Positions 1 through 9,090 of a DNA stretch of 61,208 nt are shown here, piece after piece; the first letter of the stretch is position 1, and the number at the start of each line of letters is the position of its first letter. Below the pieces are notes generated by a model that was not told the origin of the DNA, did not search any database, and was given only the letters and a program-made list of their open reading frames with translations. Location: positions 1 through 61,208 of the forward strand of contig NZ_RZNX01000016.1 of the NCBI RefSeq assembly GCF_003994465.1, given 5' to 3'. A program made the translations under genes and the position numbers. The stretch comes from Paenibacillus zeisoli. Lineage in GTDB: Bacteria; Bacillota; Bacilli; Paenibacillales; Paenibacillaceae.

Positions 1-18
1 AGTAGGACGCCGCCAAGC
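1..18 (+). rRNA. rrf: 5S rRNA, 3' end only (partial)
   Basis: The first 18 bases match the conserved 3' end of Bacillales 5S rRNA (AGTAGGACGCCGCCAAGC). The rest of the gene, and presumably a whole rRNA operon, lies before the window. A terminator follows at once. The identification rests on a short but very conserved string. Confidence 0.8.
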
Positions 19-22
19 GAAG

Positions 23-58
23 AACCACTGCCGATCATCGGTGGTGGTTTTTATTTTT
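23..58 (+). terminator. rRNA operon terminator
   Basis: A 13-bp hairpin (23-35 with 37-49, one G-U pair) is followed by a T-rich run to 58. It ends the upstream rRNA operon. Confidence 0.85.
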
Positions 59-93
59 CAATAAGATAAACTTGCGAATACTCCATACAAAGA

Positions 94-125
94 CAACCCG
101 GCTCTCTAAATTGAGAACCGGGTTG
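94..125 (-). terminator. Hairpin terminator of the minus-strand membrane gene
   Basis: Arms 94-106 and 113-125 pair over 13 bp with one mismatch, with a TAAATT loop. It lies just past the stop codon of the minus-strand gene ending at 148. Only a weak T-rich stretch follows on either strand. Confidence 0.6.
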
Positions 126-147
126 TTGTGTTTTGAGGCTTCTACTT

Positions 148-672
148 TTAGGGCATATAATAGGAGATATCCTGCTCGTTGAGTTTGACCAGGCCATCCT
201 TAGGCTGTTTACGAAGTGTGAGGAAGCCATAGTAGCGAGGGAGCATAAGCCATATATGCCAGAACAACATAGAGACTACAAAAGAAATTGGGGACCAAGG
301 AAGGAGAATGGCAATCAAGCACAATCCTATCCAGGTAGTATGTAACTGAACTTTCTGGAATGTCCGGTAGTTCACATGCTGATCAGGCATATAACCGATC
401 CAGGGAAGCTTGTAGCTAAATCTCCAGCGCTTACTATAGGAGTGTAGGACAATGATAAGTACAGAACGTGAAATAGCCAATTGAAACCAAAGGATTATAG
501 GCAGGGAAAATATAAATGAAAAGATACTTGTCCATAGAATTGCAATGATTTCGGCCAGTACACAGACTAGGGGTAACAACAGAAAAATGACGACAAGAGG
601 CCGGGGGAACGTAACCTTCTTCAAAAGTCTGTACTGATAGAAGGTGGCCTGGCTGGTATTTTCAACGGACAT
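148..672 (-). CDS. Hypothetical membrane protein, 174 aa
   Basis: I do not recognise a named family. The protein has about four hydrophobic segments (near residues 27-45, 48-66, 112-126 and 128-145) separated by basic stretches, so it is probably an integral membrane protein. The start at 672 has an AAAGGAGG sequence upstream, with a long spacing of about 12 bases. It is the only gene on this strand before abrB and stands between the 5S terminator and gin, with its own terminator downstream. No catalytic motif is visible. A real gene is likely from the ribosome binding site, the hydrophobic periodicity and the terminator. Confidence 0.7.
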   Translation of the reverse strand: MSVENTSQATFYQYRLLKKVTFPRPLVVIFLLLPLVCVLAEIIAILWTSIFSFIFSLPIILWFQLAISRSVLIIVLHSYSKRWRFSYKLPWIGYMPDQHVNYRTFQKVQLHTTWIGLCLIAILLPWSPISFVVSMLFWHIWLMLPRYYGFLTLRKQPKDGLVKLNEQDISYYMP

Positions 673-902
673 GGAGTAGCAAATCCTCCTTTAAAAGATC
701 ACTTAAATAGGTAATACGTTATGTATGCCTGTCTTATTAATATATCGGATGTAATAAAGAATATTTAAGGTTTGCCCCGTACAAACACCTAAAGAAGGCC
801 CGCTGCATACACATATAGAAACAATTGAAGGGGCTATGAAATAGGTTTAAAATAATAGAAACTGTGCCATACTGATAGTAAAAAGATAAGGTGGGATCTT
901 TA

Positions 903-1088
903 TTGGACGGGCAGAGTGAAGAAAAGTGCATCATTTGCGGCGAGCATAAACAAGAGGGCATCGTGATTGTCTCTGAATTTATCTGTGACGCATGTGAGGC
1001 TGAGATGGTTCATACAGATGTTAAGGATGATAAATACCACTTTTTCATTCACCGGATGAAACAGATCTGGTTACAGAATAATGCTTAG
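903..1088 (+). CDS. csfB: Anti-sigma-G factor Gin (CsfB)
   Basis: A small protein of about 61 residues with two cysteine pairs, CIIC near residue 8 and CDAC near residue 27, as in the Gin/CsfB zinc-binding family. In B. subtilis Gin binds and inhibits sigma-G (and sigma-E) to time forespore gene expression. The TTG start at 903 is preferred because AAGGTGG lies 8 bases before it. A longer reading from GTG at 891 is possible but would put that same sequence across its own start codon. Position upstream of the decarboxylase and tmk matches B. subtilis. A terminator follows. Confidence 0.8.
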   Translation: MDGQSEEKCIICGEHKQEGIVIVSEFICDACEAEMVHTDVKDDKYHFFIHRMKQIWLQNNA

Positions 1089-1097
1089 GCTCTGATG

Positions 1098-1142
1098 AAA
1101 GGATCCACTTGCGTAATAAGGGGGTCCTTTTTTGTTTGTTTT
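1098..1142 (+). terminator. Terminator of gin
   Basis: The AAAGGATCC arm at 1098-1106 pairs with GGGTCCTTT ending at 1130, followed by a long T-rich run. Confidence 0.75.
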
Positions 1143-1230
1143 TTGCGATCATTCGGTTCTGAAATATATATTACACAGGCTTATTATACGATAAAATAGA
1201 GAGAAACCGCAGGGAAGGATTTCATATGTT

Positions 1231-2901
1231 ATGTCTAACCGCAATGACAATATAAAGGCTCCTTTGGCAGAGGCACTATTGAGATATGTGGAAAGGAAGG
1301 ATACTTCTTTTCATGTGCCTGGTCACAAAAATGGACGTGTTTTTGAACAACTTACCGGAGGATATAAGGTTCTCCGTGAAATAGCGAGTATCGATGCTAC
1401 TGAAATATTCGGGCTGGATGATCTTCACCATCCAGAGGGTGTCATTGCTGAGGCACAGGAGAAGGCAGCCAGCTTCTTTGGGGCCGAAGCGACTTATTTT
1501 TTGGTTGCCGGAAGTACTGCTGGCAACCTGGCCTTGATTCTCTCGGTGTGCTCATCACCGGGAGATGTGCTTCTCGTGCAGCGCAATGTCCATAAGTCCG
1601 TGATTCATGGACTTATGCTGGCTGGCGCGAACGCCGTGTTCTTAGGGCCGCAGGCTGATGCGGCCAGCGGCCTTACGACCATCCCGTCAGCGGAGACGGT
1701 GCGTGAAGCCCTGCGCCGGTACCCTGGCGCTAAGGGCGTGCTAGTAACGCATCCGAATTACTACGGGATGGGGGGCAGTCTTGCGCCGCTTGCCGAGCTG
1801 TGCCACAGCAGCGGAATTCCGCTGCTTGTTGATGAGGCACACGGTGCCCACTTCGGGCTGCATCCTGCGCTGCCAAGGAGCGCACTCAGCGAAGGGGCAG
1901 ATGGCGTCGTGCAATCGACGCACAAGATGCTGTTCGGGCTTACGATGAGCGCTATGCTGCATGTTCATGGAAGCCTGATAGACCGACAGCTGCTCTGCCA
2001 GCGGCTGGCTATGATACAGAGCTCAAGCCCCTCTTATCCCCTTATGGCTTCCCTTGATCTTACCCGAGGCATGCTGGAGGGGGAAGGTCCTTCTATTTTT
2101 GAGGAAGGGCTTCAATGCGCCGCCAAACTTCGCAGAGAGATTCGGAAACTGAACAGAGTTGGTATAGTTGATATACCGCCAGCCGTAGACGGTCTGGATT
2201 GCAGCGAAATGAACGGGAACTTGGATGGTTATACCTTACAGGACCCTTTTAAAGTAGTGATTTATGATCAATCAGGCCAGATAAGTGGCTATAAGCTGCA
2301 GGAACGTCTGGAACAGGCAGGGTGTATTCCTGAAATGAGTGACCCCAAGTATGTTGTTCTGGCACTTAGTCTGGGGACAAGCCATGACGATATAGAGAAG
2401 GTATTAGCAGTCTTGGTTAATCTTGAGGAAGAGATGAAGGGGATCAACTCCTTAAATGGACAACTTCAGAGCAGGAATCCTAATTCGGAGGCTCTGTTCG
2501 GATACAGGAGTACTTCTGATGCAGAGAAGAATATTTCTTTTACCTCTAAAAAAGAAAATGAAGTACTGACAGCTAGCAATCAAGAACTTTCCACGTGGAA
2601 CATTCCCACTGATTTGGCTATCAGCACTGTGGTACCTTTTTGCATGACTCCAATAAGTGAAGCCCTGCAGGAGAAAGTATCTATTTATCAAACAGAGGGC
2701 CGGGTGGCTGCAGAGATGGTGATTCCTTATCCGCCCGGTATCCCTATATTATATCCCGGAGAGCGGATTACTGGAGAAGTGTCTCAGCTGTTAATCAAGC
2801 TGCATCAAGCAGGTGCAAAATGCCAAGGAACAGCGGATTCAACGATGAGCAGTCTAAAAGTATATAAAAATCAGAAAGTTGGAGCAGAACATGGATGTTA
2901 A
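1231..2901 (+). CDS. Orn/Lys/Arg decarboxylase family PLP enzyme (YaaO-like)
   Basis: A 556-residue fold-type I PLP-dependent decarboxylase. FHVPGHK near residue 27, a glycine-rich GSTAGN cofactor stretch near 90, the Asp of VDEAHG near 201, and the Schiff-base lysine in STHK near 231 are all visible. The substrate (lysine, arginine or ornithine) cannot be read from the sequence; B. subtilis YaaO and SpeA are the closest relatives. It is the small Gram-positive type without the N-terminal wing domain of E. coli enzymes. The ATG at 1231 has GGGAAGG upstream. tmk starts inside its last codons. The middle third (about 1620-1960) is clearly more GC-rich than both ends. Confidence 0.88.
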   Translation: MSNRNDNIKAPLAEALLRYVERKDTSFHVPGHKNGRVFEQLTGGYKVLREIASIDATEIFGLDDLHHPEGVIAEAQEKAASFFGAEATYFLVAGSTAGNLALILSVCSSPGDVLLVQRNVHKSVIHGLMLAGANAVFLGPQADAASGLTTIPSAETVREALRRYPGAKGVLVTHPNYYGMGGSLAPLAELCHSSGIPLLVDEAHGAHFGLHPALPRSALSEGADGVVQSTHKMLFGLTMSAMLHVHGSLIDRQLLCQRLAMIQSSSPSYPLMASLDLTRGMLEGEGPSIFEEGLQCAAKLRREIRKLNRVGIVDIPPAVDGLDCSEMNGNLDGYTLQDPFKVVIYDQSGQISGYKLQERLEQAGCIPEMSDPKYVVLALSLGTSHDDIEKVLAVLVNLEEEMKGINSLNGQLQSRNPNSEALFGYRSTSDAEKNISFTSKKENEVLTASNQELSTWNIPTDLAISTVVPFCMTPISEALQEKVSIYQTEGRVAAEMVIPYPPGIPILYPGERITGEVSQLLIKLHQAGAKCQGTADSTMSSLKVYKNQKVGAEHGC

Positions 2902-3538
2902 CTGGGGGAAATTTATCACTTTTGAGGGAGGAGAGGGGTCAGGGAAGACAACAGTCTTGAGCAGGCTTTCAGAAATGATGAAGAAACAAGGCTCTCCCTT
3001 CATGATAACCCGAGAGCCAGGTGGCATCGAAATTGCGGAGAAGATCAGAACCATTATTCTCGATCCTGCGAACACCGCGATGGATGGACGAACCGAGGCG
3101 CTGCTCTATGCTGCTGCCCGGCGCCAGCATTTAGTAGAGAAGGTTATCCCCGCACTGAAGCAAGGGATACATGTCTTTTGTGATCGCTACATTGATAGCA
3201 GCCTAGCTTATCAAGGACACGCACGTGGGCTTGGTATTGAACATATTTTATCGGTAAATTCCTTTGCGACAGAAGGGAAAATGCCTGATCTAACCTTTTA
3301 CCTGGATATCGAGCCTGAGAAGGGTCTCGCAAGAATTGAGGCGAATAACGGGCGAGAGGTAAATCGCCTTGACCTTGAGGGGTTAAGCTTTCATCATAAG
3401 GTTAGAGAGGGCTATCATATGATTGCGGAGTCTTTCCCAGAGCGGATTATTGTAATTAATGCGGACAGGGATATTGAAACCGTGGTTGAAGATGTAAAAG
3501 GCCATCTCAGCGTGACTTTAAAGGGTTTTCGCGAGTAA
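2891..3538 (+). CDS. tmk: Thymidylate kinase
   Basis: Phosphorylates dTMP to dTDP with ATP. The P-loop GGEGSGKTT lies at residues 12-20, the DR(Y) motif at CDRYIDSS near 94, and a lid region with basic residues near 140-155. At 215 residues it has normal length. ATG 2891 is chosen because GGAG (2881-2884) precedes it by 6 bases; a TTG at 2879 would add four residues and lacks such a site. The start overlaps the end of the decarboxylase gene by 11 bases, so translation is probably coupled. Confidence 0.95.
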   Translation: MDVNWGKFITFEGGEGSGKTTVLSRLSEMMKKQGSPFMITREPGGIEIAEKIRTIILDPANTAMDGRTEALLYAAARRQHLVEKVIPALKQGIHVFCDRYIDSSLAYQGHARGLGIEHILSVNSFATEGKMPDLTFYLDIEPEKGLARIEANNGREVNRLDLEGLSFHHKVREGYHMIAESFPERIIVINADRDIETVVEDVKGHLSVTLKGFRE

Positions 3539-3916
<378 letters not shown>

Positions 3917-3984
3917 ACCAATTAGGAATAGTTGCCAAACCGGGATTAAGATAATTGATTAAATGAGGAATGGCGTGATATAGA

Positions 3985-4428
3985 TTGAAAATAGAACCGG
4001 GGTACAGGCCGCTTACCAGCGGCAGGGGAGTTACAGACGGTGCGAATAAACCCGTAGCAGCCAAAAGCTTCTCAGATGCGATGCAGCAGCAAGGAGAACA
4101 GGCATCACAAGAGGAATTGAACCGCCGGGTAAAAGAAATCCAACTGCAGGGTGACCGTCTGGCACATTCCATGACGGTTCGCGAACTCAAAGCCTACCGG
4201 CTTCTGGTCAAACGTTTTCTGGAGGACACCGTTCGCCGCGGTGTCCGGATGAAAGAAGTGAAGGGCTGGGACCGGCGCGGAAGAGGAAAGAAATATAACC
4301 TGATTGATGAGATTGATTCAGCACTGCTCAGTATGGCAGAAGAACTGCTTGAAAGTGAGCAGGGCAAGATAGAACTGCTCCAGAAGATTGGGGAAATACG
4401 CGGAATGCTGATTAATTTAAGCTTTTAA
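3985..4428 (+). CDS. yaaR: YaaR family protein (DUF327)
   Basis: A 147-residue, highly charged, mostly helical protein of the YaaR family, found between darA and holB in many Bacilli. Its function is unknown to me. The only in-frame start near the family's usual beginning is TTG 3985. No strong ribosome binding site precedes it; GAGGAA at 3965 is 15 bases away, and two minimal reading frames (ATG GCG TGA at 3970 and GTG ATA TAG at 3974) lie between. The start is therefore less certain than the gene. Confidence 0.82.
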   Translation: MKIEPGYRPLTSGRGVTDGANKPVAAKSFSDAMQQQGEQASQEELNRRVKEIQLQGDRLAHSMTVRELKAYRLLVKRFLEDTVRRGVRMKEVKGWDRRGRGKKYNLIDEIDSALLSMAEELLESEQGKIELLQKIGEIRGMLINLSF

Positions 4429-4464
4429 GCAGAAACCCCTTCTGCGTAGAGGAAGAGAGGAACT

Positions 4465-5445
4465 ATGTCTTTTAAGGAAATTGTCGGGCAGGAAGGGGCC
4501 AAGAAGCTGCTTCAAAATGGGCTTCGCCAGAACAAGATCTCACATGCTTATCTGTTCAGTGGACCCGCGGGAAGCGGACAGAAAGAGATGGCACTGTCCT
4601 TCGTACAAGCTCTATTCTGTACGGAAGGTGGAGATGATGCCTGCGGGGAATGCCTTGAATGCCGAAAGCTCCTCCATGGCAATCATCCGGATCTGCATTT
4701 GATTGAACCTGAAGGAAACTCCATAAAAATTGACCAAATCCGCGATCTGCAGCGGATTTTCTCTTATCGCTCGGAAAGCGGAAATTTAAAAGCCTATATT
4801 ATTCAAGACGCAGAAAAGATGACTGTACAGGCGGCAAATAGCCTGCTCAAATTTCTGGAGGAACCCCCTTCTCCAGCGGTTGCCATTCTGCTGTCTGATA
4901 ATGGACGAGCTCTGCTTCCAACCATTCAGTCCAGATCACAGCTGGTTCCTTTTACAGCGCTTAGTCCTGGGCTTATGATGCAGGTTTTATCCGATGAGGA
5001 ATATCCGGCTGCTCTAGTCCGTGCAGCTGTACATTTAGCGGCAGGTCTGGACGCTTGTAGGGATCTGCTTAAGCAGAATTGGTTTGCAGAAATCAGAAAT
5101 GTAGTGGTACAATTGGGAAAGGAATCGACGAGCAGAGCGGGTTCAACTCTAATTACTGCACAGCAAAGCGTAATGAAAGCTGGACTTGGTGATCACTTGG
5201 ATGTCCTATTCGACCTGTTTCATTTGTGGTTTAAAGATATGATTCATGCCAGTTATCAAAAGCACGATAGTATCGTTTTCATAGATGAGTGGGAGTTTAT
5301 CTCCAACCATGCCAGAACACGAGGCGCCGAAGAATGGATCTCCTATATGGCGCTGGCCGCAGACAGCAAGAAGAAGCTGCGGTATAATATGAACGGCCAG
5401 CTATGCCTGGAGCAGTTCCTGATTACTTTAATGGAACAGAAATGA
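4465..5445 (+). CDS. holB: DNA polymerase III delta' subunit
   Basis: Part of the clamp-loader complex of the replicative polymerase. The N-terminal AAA+ domain has GPAGSGQKE near residue 33 (a degenerate P-loop, as usual for delta'), a zinc module with four cysteines (CTEGGDDACGECLEC, about 52-66) and SRSQ near 154 (the SRC-type arginine motif with serine for cysteine). At 326 residues it has family length. It starts at ATG 4465 after an AGAGGAA site and stands between yaaR and ricT, as in B. subtilis. Confidence 0.93.
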   Translation: MSFKEIVGQEGAKKLLQNGLRQNKISHAYLFSGPAGSGQKEMALSFVQALFCTEGGDDACGECLECRKLLHGNHPDLHLIEPEGNSIKIDQIRDLQRIFSYRSESGNLKAYIIQDAEKMTVQAANSLLKFLEEPPSPAVAILLSDNGRALLPTIQSRSQLVPFTALSPGLMMQVLSDEEYPAALVRAAVHLAAGLDACRDLLKQNWFAEIRNVVVQLGKESTSRAGSTLITAQQSVMKAGLGDHLDVLFDLFHLWFKDMIHASYQKHDSIVFIDEWEFISNHARTRGAEEWISYMALAADSKKKLRYNMNGQLCLEQFLITLMEQK

Positions 5446-5497
5446 AGCCGGTGCTTCACGGACGGCTAGTAGGACAAACTTTCTCCCACATATATGG

Positions 5498-5526
5498 ATT
5501 GAAGCCTATGATTCAATTTGTATAGG
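5498..5526 (+). repeat. Small imperfect palindrome in the ricT leader
   Basis: ATTGAA (5498-5503) faces TTCAAT (5512-5517), and CCTAT (5505-5509) faces ATAGG (5522-5526), so the two pairings interlock. The sequence TTCAATTTGTATAGG resembles right arms seen before spoIIE and downstream of spoVG. It is a weak member of the palindrome set described in the findings. Confidence 0.4.
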
Positions 5527-5593
5527 TTTAGAATTTAGTTACCAGGTGGGTAATTCCGCCGGATTAGCACAAGCTATACGAGGGGGTTAGTTT

Positions 5594-6394
5594 TTGTACA
5601 CTGTAGTGGGTGTCCGTTTCAAAAAAGCGGGCAAAATATATTACTTCGATCCACTCGAGCTTGCGGTGGAGAAAGAGAATTGCGTCATCGTAGAGACAGC
5701 AAGAGGGATTGAGTACGGTAAAGTGGTCGTCGGCAAGAAGACGGTGGACGAGTCGGATGTGGTGCTTCCACTGAAGAAGGTCATCCGGGTTGCAGATGGA
5801 TCAGATGCCAAGGTTGTTGAGGAGAATAAGCTTGCGGCAAAGAATGCATTTGCCACATGTTTAAATAAAATTAAAGACCATGACTTGAAAATGAAGCTGG
5901 TCGATGTGGAATTTACTTTTGACCGTAATAAGATTATTTTTTATTTTACGGCTGAGGGTAGAGTTGATTTTCGGGAACTTGTTAAAGATTTGGCAAGTAT
6001 CTTCCGTACAAGGATTGAACTTCGTCAAATTGGAGTAAGAGATGAAGCGAAGATGCTGGGCGGGATTGGACCATGCGGACGGGTGCTCTGCTGCTCGTCA
6101 TGGCTTGGAGATTTCGAGCCTGTATCGATCAAGATGGCGAAGGATCAAAGCTTATCCTTAAATCCTACAAAGATCTCCGGTCTATGCGGCCGGTTGATGT
6201 GCTGCCTCAAGTTTGAGCATGATAATTATGAAAGTACAAAAGAAGAGCTGCCTTCCGTAGGTAAAATGGTTATCACTTCCCTGGGTGAGGGAAAAGTGGT
6301 GGGGATTAATGCCGGTTCACGGACTGTGCATGTACAGCTTTTTGAAATCGGCAAGGTTAAAGAACTTCCATTGGATGACGTGGTCATCAAGTAA
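5594..6394 (+). CDS. ricT: RicT (YaaT), PSP1-domain regulatory protein
   Basis: A 266-residue PSP1-domain protein. In B. subtilis RicT joins RicA and RicF in a complex that carries iron-sulfur clusters, promotes RNase Y-dependent mRNA processing and stimulates the Spo0A phosphorelay. Cysteine-rich motifs [12 protein letters not shown] (about 158-169) and [17 protein letters not shown] (about 197-213) match the family. The TTG at 5594 follows AGGGGG (5581-5586) at a good spacing. It lies between holB and yabA as in B. subtilis. Confidence 0.92.
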   Translation: MYTVVGVRFKKAGKIYYFDPLELAVEKENCVIVETARGIEYGKVVVGKKTVDESDVVLPLKKVIRVADGSDAKVVEENKLAAKNAFATCLNKIKDHDLKMKLVDVEFTFDRNKIIFYFTAEGRVDFRELVKDLASIFRTRIELRQIGVRDEAKMLGGIGPCGRVLCCSSWLGDFEPVSIKMAKDQSLSLNPTKISGLCGRLMCCLKFEHDNYESTKEELPSVGKMVITSLGEGKVVGINAGSRTVHVQLFEIGKVKELPLDDVVIK

Positions 6395-6423
6395 ACCATA
6401 GAGATGACTCTTGGGGTGGGAAC

Positions 6424-6792
6424 TTGGAAAAAAAAGATATTTATACAAACCTGCTTGATTTGGAAACCAAAATGGACAACCTGCACAGTGAACTTGGAAT
6501 TCTCAAGCTTGAAGTGAAGAAGCTGCTGGAGGAGAACCAACGCTATTCTCTTGAGAATGAACAGCTGCGCAAAGTATTGAAACGAGAAGCAGAAGCAACT
6601 GCATCTGCGTCTTCGATATCCGATAATCCTGCCGAACTCCATGAGGGCGGGGAGAATATCGATATTGTTGGCGAAGGTTATGATAACTTGGCTCGCCTTT
6701 ATCATGAAGGCTTCCACATTTGTAATGTGTATTATGGACATCTGCGTACAGAGGGCGACTGCCTTTTCTGCCTGTCTTTTCTTAATAAATAA
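6424..6792 (+). CDS. yabA: Replication initiation control protein YabA
   Basis: A 122-residue regulator that binds DnaA and the DnaN clamp to prevent over-initiation of replication. An N-terminal coiled coil (about residues 1-60, leucine-rich with heptad spacing) is followed by a C-terminal zinc module with FHICNVYYG and GDCLFCLSF, the HxC...CxxC pattern of YabA. The start is TTG 6424 directly after GGGGTGGG. It is the last gene before a clear terminator. Confidence 0.93.
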   Translation: MEKKDIYTNLLDLETKMDNLHSELGILKLEVKKLLEENQRYSLENEQLRKVLKREAEATASASSISDNPAELHEGGENIDIVGEGYDNLARLYHEGFHICNVYYGHLRTEGDCLFCLSFLNK

Positions 6793-6793
6793 C

Positions 6794-6826
6794 AAGCCGT
6801 AGGAGTTTATTCCTACGGTTTTTTTC
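6794..6826 (+). terminator. Terminator of the yabA operon
   Basis: The 8-bp stem CCGTAGGA (6797-6804) / TCCTACGG (6811-6818) is followed by seven Ts. Confidence 0.88.
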
Positions 6827-6856
6827 AAATTTGAATGAAATGGAAGTAATCGACGA

Positions 6857-7612
6857 ATGCAAACTGTACCGATATATGATCAAGAGCGGATAGATGATTT
6901 GCTTACCCACGACCTGCACATTATACAAAGTGATGAGGTATTCAGCTTCTCTATGGATGCCGTCCTGCTGGCAAGGTTCGCTTCCGTACCGAAGTATGGC
7001 AGAGTATTGGATCTCTGCACTGGGAACGGGGTTGTCCCCCTACTGCTAACTACAAGAACTGAAGCCCAGATTGAAGGGATTGAGATCCAGGAACGTCTTG
7101 CAGACATGGCAGAACGAAGCGTGCGGATGAATGGACTGGAGGATCGTATTACAATTAGACTCGGAGACCTGAGAGATCTGGTAGGCGAGACGGGGCATGG
7201 TGCCTATGATGCGATTACTGTAAACCCTCCGTATATGCCGCTTAGAGCAGGGGAAATCAAGCTTAACACACACCAGGCTATCGCCCGTCATGAGATTCAC
7301 TGCAGCCTGGAGGAGGTTATACAAGCCTCCATGCGGCTTCTTCGAAATGGAGGCAAAGTTACGATGGTCCATAAGCCACAGCGGCTGGGTGAGATTATCT
7401 CCCTGCTCAGACAGTACCGGCTTGAACCTAAGCTTATCCGGTTCGTGCATCCACGCAAACATATGGAGGCTAATATTGTTCTAATTGAGGCGTTAAGAGA
7501 CGGGAAACCGGATATGCGTATCCTTCCACCCCTTATCGTTTATCAGGAGGATGGCCAATACTGCCCGGAGATTATGGATATCTACTACGGATCAAATGAG
7601 GGAACTAAATGA
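6857..7612 (+). CDS. trmN6: tRNA1(Val) adenine-37 N6-methyltransferase (YabB)
   Basis: A 251-residue SAM-dependent methyltransferase of the TrmN6/YfiC type. The SAM loop VLDLCTGNGVVPLLL lies near residues 50-64 and the N6-adenine catalytic motif NPPY at about 124-127. It methylates an adenine next to the anticodon of a valine tRNA in the E. coli relative. Its stop overlaps the rsmI start (ATGA at 7609), so the two are coupled. B. subtilis has yazA between these genes; it is absent here. Confidence 0.87.
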   Translation: MQTVPIYDQERIDDLLTHDLHIIQSDEVFSFSMDAVLLARFASVPKYGRVLDLCTGNGVVPLLLTTRTEAQIEGIEIQERLADMAERSVRMNGLEDRITIRLGDLRDLVGETGHGAYDAITVNPPYMPLRAGEIKLNTHQAIARHEIHCSLEEVIQASMRLLRNGGKVTMVHKPQRLGEIISLLRQYRLEPKLIRFVHPRKHMEANIVLIEALRDGKPDMRILPPLIVYQEDGQYCPEIMDIYYGSNEGTK

Positions 7613-8496
7613 ATATACACGTACAGAAAAGCTTTCAGTTAGAGAGTGACCGGGAGATCGGCAAACTGTTCCTTGTAGCTACGCCTATAGGCAACCTGGA
7701 GGATATGACCTATCGGGCCGTGCGTACGCTGCAAGAGGCTGATATTATCGCTGCTGAGGATACCAGGCAGACCCGTAAGCTGCTATCACATTTTGAGATT
7801 TCACCCAAGCGGCTGCTCAGTTATCATGAGCACAACAAGACGGCAAGTGGTCCTGAGCTTGTCAGACTTATAATAGAAGGAAACGATCTGGCACTCGTCA
7901 GTGATGCTGGTCTTCCAGCCATTTCTGATCCTGGACAAGACCTGGTTAAGCTGGCACTTGAAGAAGGCATCTCCGTCATTCCGGTTCCTGGAGCCAATGC
8001 TGCACTCTCCGCATTGATTGTATCTGGACTTCCGACGGAACGGTTCCAGTTCGCCGGATTCCTGCCCAGAGATAAGAAGGATAGGGAGCGTCAACTTAGC
8101 TCTTTGCGGGATTATGAAGGAACTATTCTGCTCTATGAGTCCCCTCATCGGATTATAAAGACACTCCAGCATATTCTTGAGGTGTGTGGGGACCGGAATA
8201 TCGCCATGGCAAGAGAGCTGACAAAGCGGTATGAAGAGGTAGCAAGGGGGCCGATTAGTGCTTGTCTGGGCTGGCTGGAGGAGCATCCACCACTGGGTGA
8301 GTACTGCATTGCGATTGAGGGTGCCCAGGAAGACGAAGTTCAAGAACGAAAGGGGCTCTGGTGGCAGCCGCTAACTATTGAGGATCATGTCGCACACTAC
8401 GAGCAGGAAGAAGGGCTCAGCAGGAAGGATGCCATGAAAAAGACGGCGGTTGACCGTGGGGTATCCAAACGTGATATCTATAATGCTTTGCTCTAA
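7609..8496 (+). CDS. rsmI: 16S rRNA (cytidine-1402-2'-O)-methyltransferase
   Basis: A 295-residue tetrapyrrole-methylase-fold enzyme that 2'-O-methylates C1402 in the 16S decoding centre. LFLVATPIGNLEDMTYRA (about 19-36), AEDTRQTRKLL (about 49-59) and LVSDAGLPAISDPG (about 98-111) are RsmI signatures. It starts with overlapping ATGA at the stop of trmN6, with GAGGGAAC upstream. No T-rich terminator follows on its own strand; the nearby hairpin serves abrB. Confidence 0.93.
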   Translation: MNIHVQKSFQLESDREIGKLFLVATPIGNLEDMTYRAVRTLQEADIIAAEDTRQTRKLLSHFEISPKRLLSYHEHNKTASGPELVRLIIEGNDLALVSDAGLPAISDPGQDLVKLALEEGISVIPVPGANAALSALIVSGLPTERFQFAGFLPRDKKDRERQLSSLRDYEGTILLYESPHRIIKTLQHILEVCGDRNIAMARELTKRYEEVARGPISACLGWLEEHPPLGEYCIAIEGAQEDEVQERKGLWWQPLTIEDHVAHYEQEEGLSRKDAMKKTAVDRGVSKRDIYNALL

Positions 8497-8527
8497 AGAG
8501 AGAATAGGGTTAATAAAGGTAATACAC

Positions 8528-8575
8528 ACAAAAAAATGACCTTCTTCAGGCCGGATTCAGGTCCTGAAGAAGGTC
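8528..8575 (-). terminator. Terminator of abrB
   Basis: A perfect 13-bp stem (8538-8550 with 8563-8575). A run of seven As on the plus strand (8530-8536) gives the U-tract when read from abrB. No T run follows on the plus side, so it mainly serves the minus strand. Confidence 0.85.
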
Positions 8576-8636
8576 AAAGGAGATATGAAAAGGTTAGAAT
8601 TAACAGTTTAAGTAAATCTATTATATACTACTTTTC

Positions 8637-8891
8637 TTAATTTGTCACAGGTGAAGGAATCTCAGAAAGACATTCGTGACATACGATTTTACCTTTGAAG
8701 TAAGTAACATGCTCAGCATTACCACAGAAAATGCAAGCGGGTTCGTATTTCTTGAGCATGATGCGTTCTCCATCTACATAAATTTCGAGCGCATCTTTCT
8801 CTCCAATACCCAGAGTACGGCGTAATTCAATAGGAATTACCACCCGTCCCAGCTCGTCTACTTTTCTTACAATCCCTGTTGATTTCATCAT
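8637..8891 (-). CDS. abrB: Transition-state regulator AbrB
   Basis: An 84-residue swapped-hairpin DNA-binding protein. The N-terminal STGIVRKVDELGRVVIP motif (residues 4-20) is the AbrB/SpoVT DNA-binding domain; the second half has two cysteine pairs (CIFC, CHEC). In B. subtilis AbrB represses stationary-phase genes during growth and is itself shut off by Spo0A~P. Two adjacent ATG codons are possible starts. Its promoter and a Spo0A box just downstream of the start point are visible at 8935-8993. Confidence 0.93.
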   Translation of the reverse strand: MMKSTGIVRKVDELGRVVIPIELRRTLGIGEKDALEIYVDGERIMLKKYEPACIFCGNAEHVTYFKGKIVCHECLSEIPSPVTN

Positions 8892-8934
8892 AACCGATGA
8901 TTGCCCCTCTCGCTATAATTTAAAAATGTCATAA

Positions 8935-8943
8935 TTCGACACG
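8935..8943 (-). promoter_or_regulatory. Spo0A box in the abrB leader
   Basis: Read on the minus strand this is CGTGTCGAA, containing the 7-base core TGTCGAA. It lies about 15-25 bases downstream of the predicted start point, as do the B. subtilis abrB 0A boxes through which Spo0A~P represses abrB. Confidence 0.65.
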
Positions 8944-8964
8944 GTTCTCTGTTTTATGATAATT

Positions 8965-8993
8965 ATAATACCAACGATTGCCAAAACAGTCAA
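8965..8993 (-). promoter_or_regulatory. abrB promoter
   Basis: On the minus strand TTGACT (8988-8993) and TATTAT (8965-8970) are 17 bp apart, a good sigma-A promoter. Transcription would start near 8958. Confidence 0.75.
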
Positions 8994-9090
8994 CCTATTT
9001 AATGCTAACATGCTATATTTTTATAAAAGCCATCGTTGCTAATCCCAAACAGGGCTTTGCATCTCCCGGATATATTATTTTGACGCATTA

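Noticed and set aside
737..961. A 74-codon minus-strand frame overlapping gin
   Set aside because: No ribosome binding site, and it overlaps a recognisable gene.
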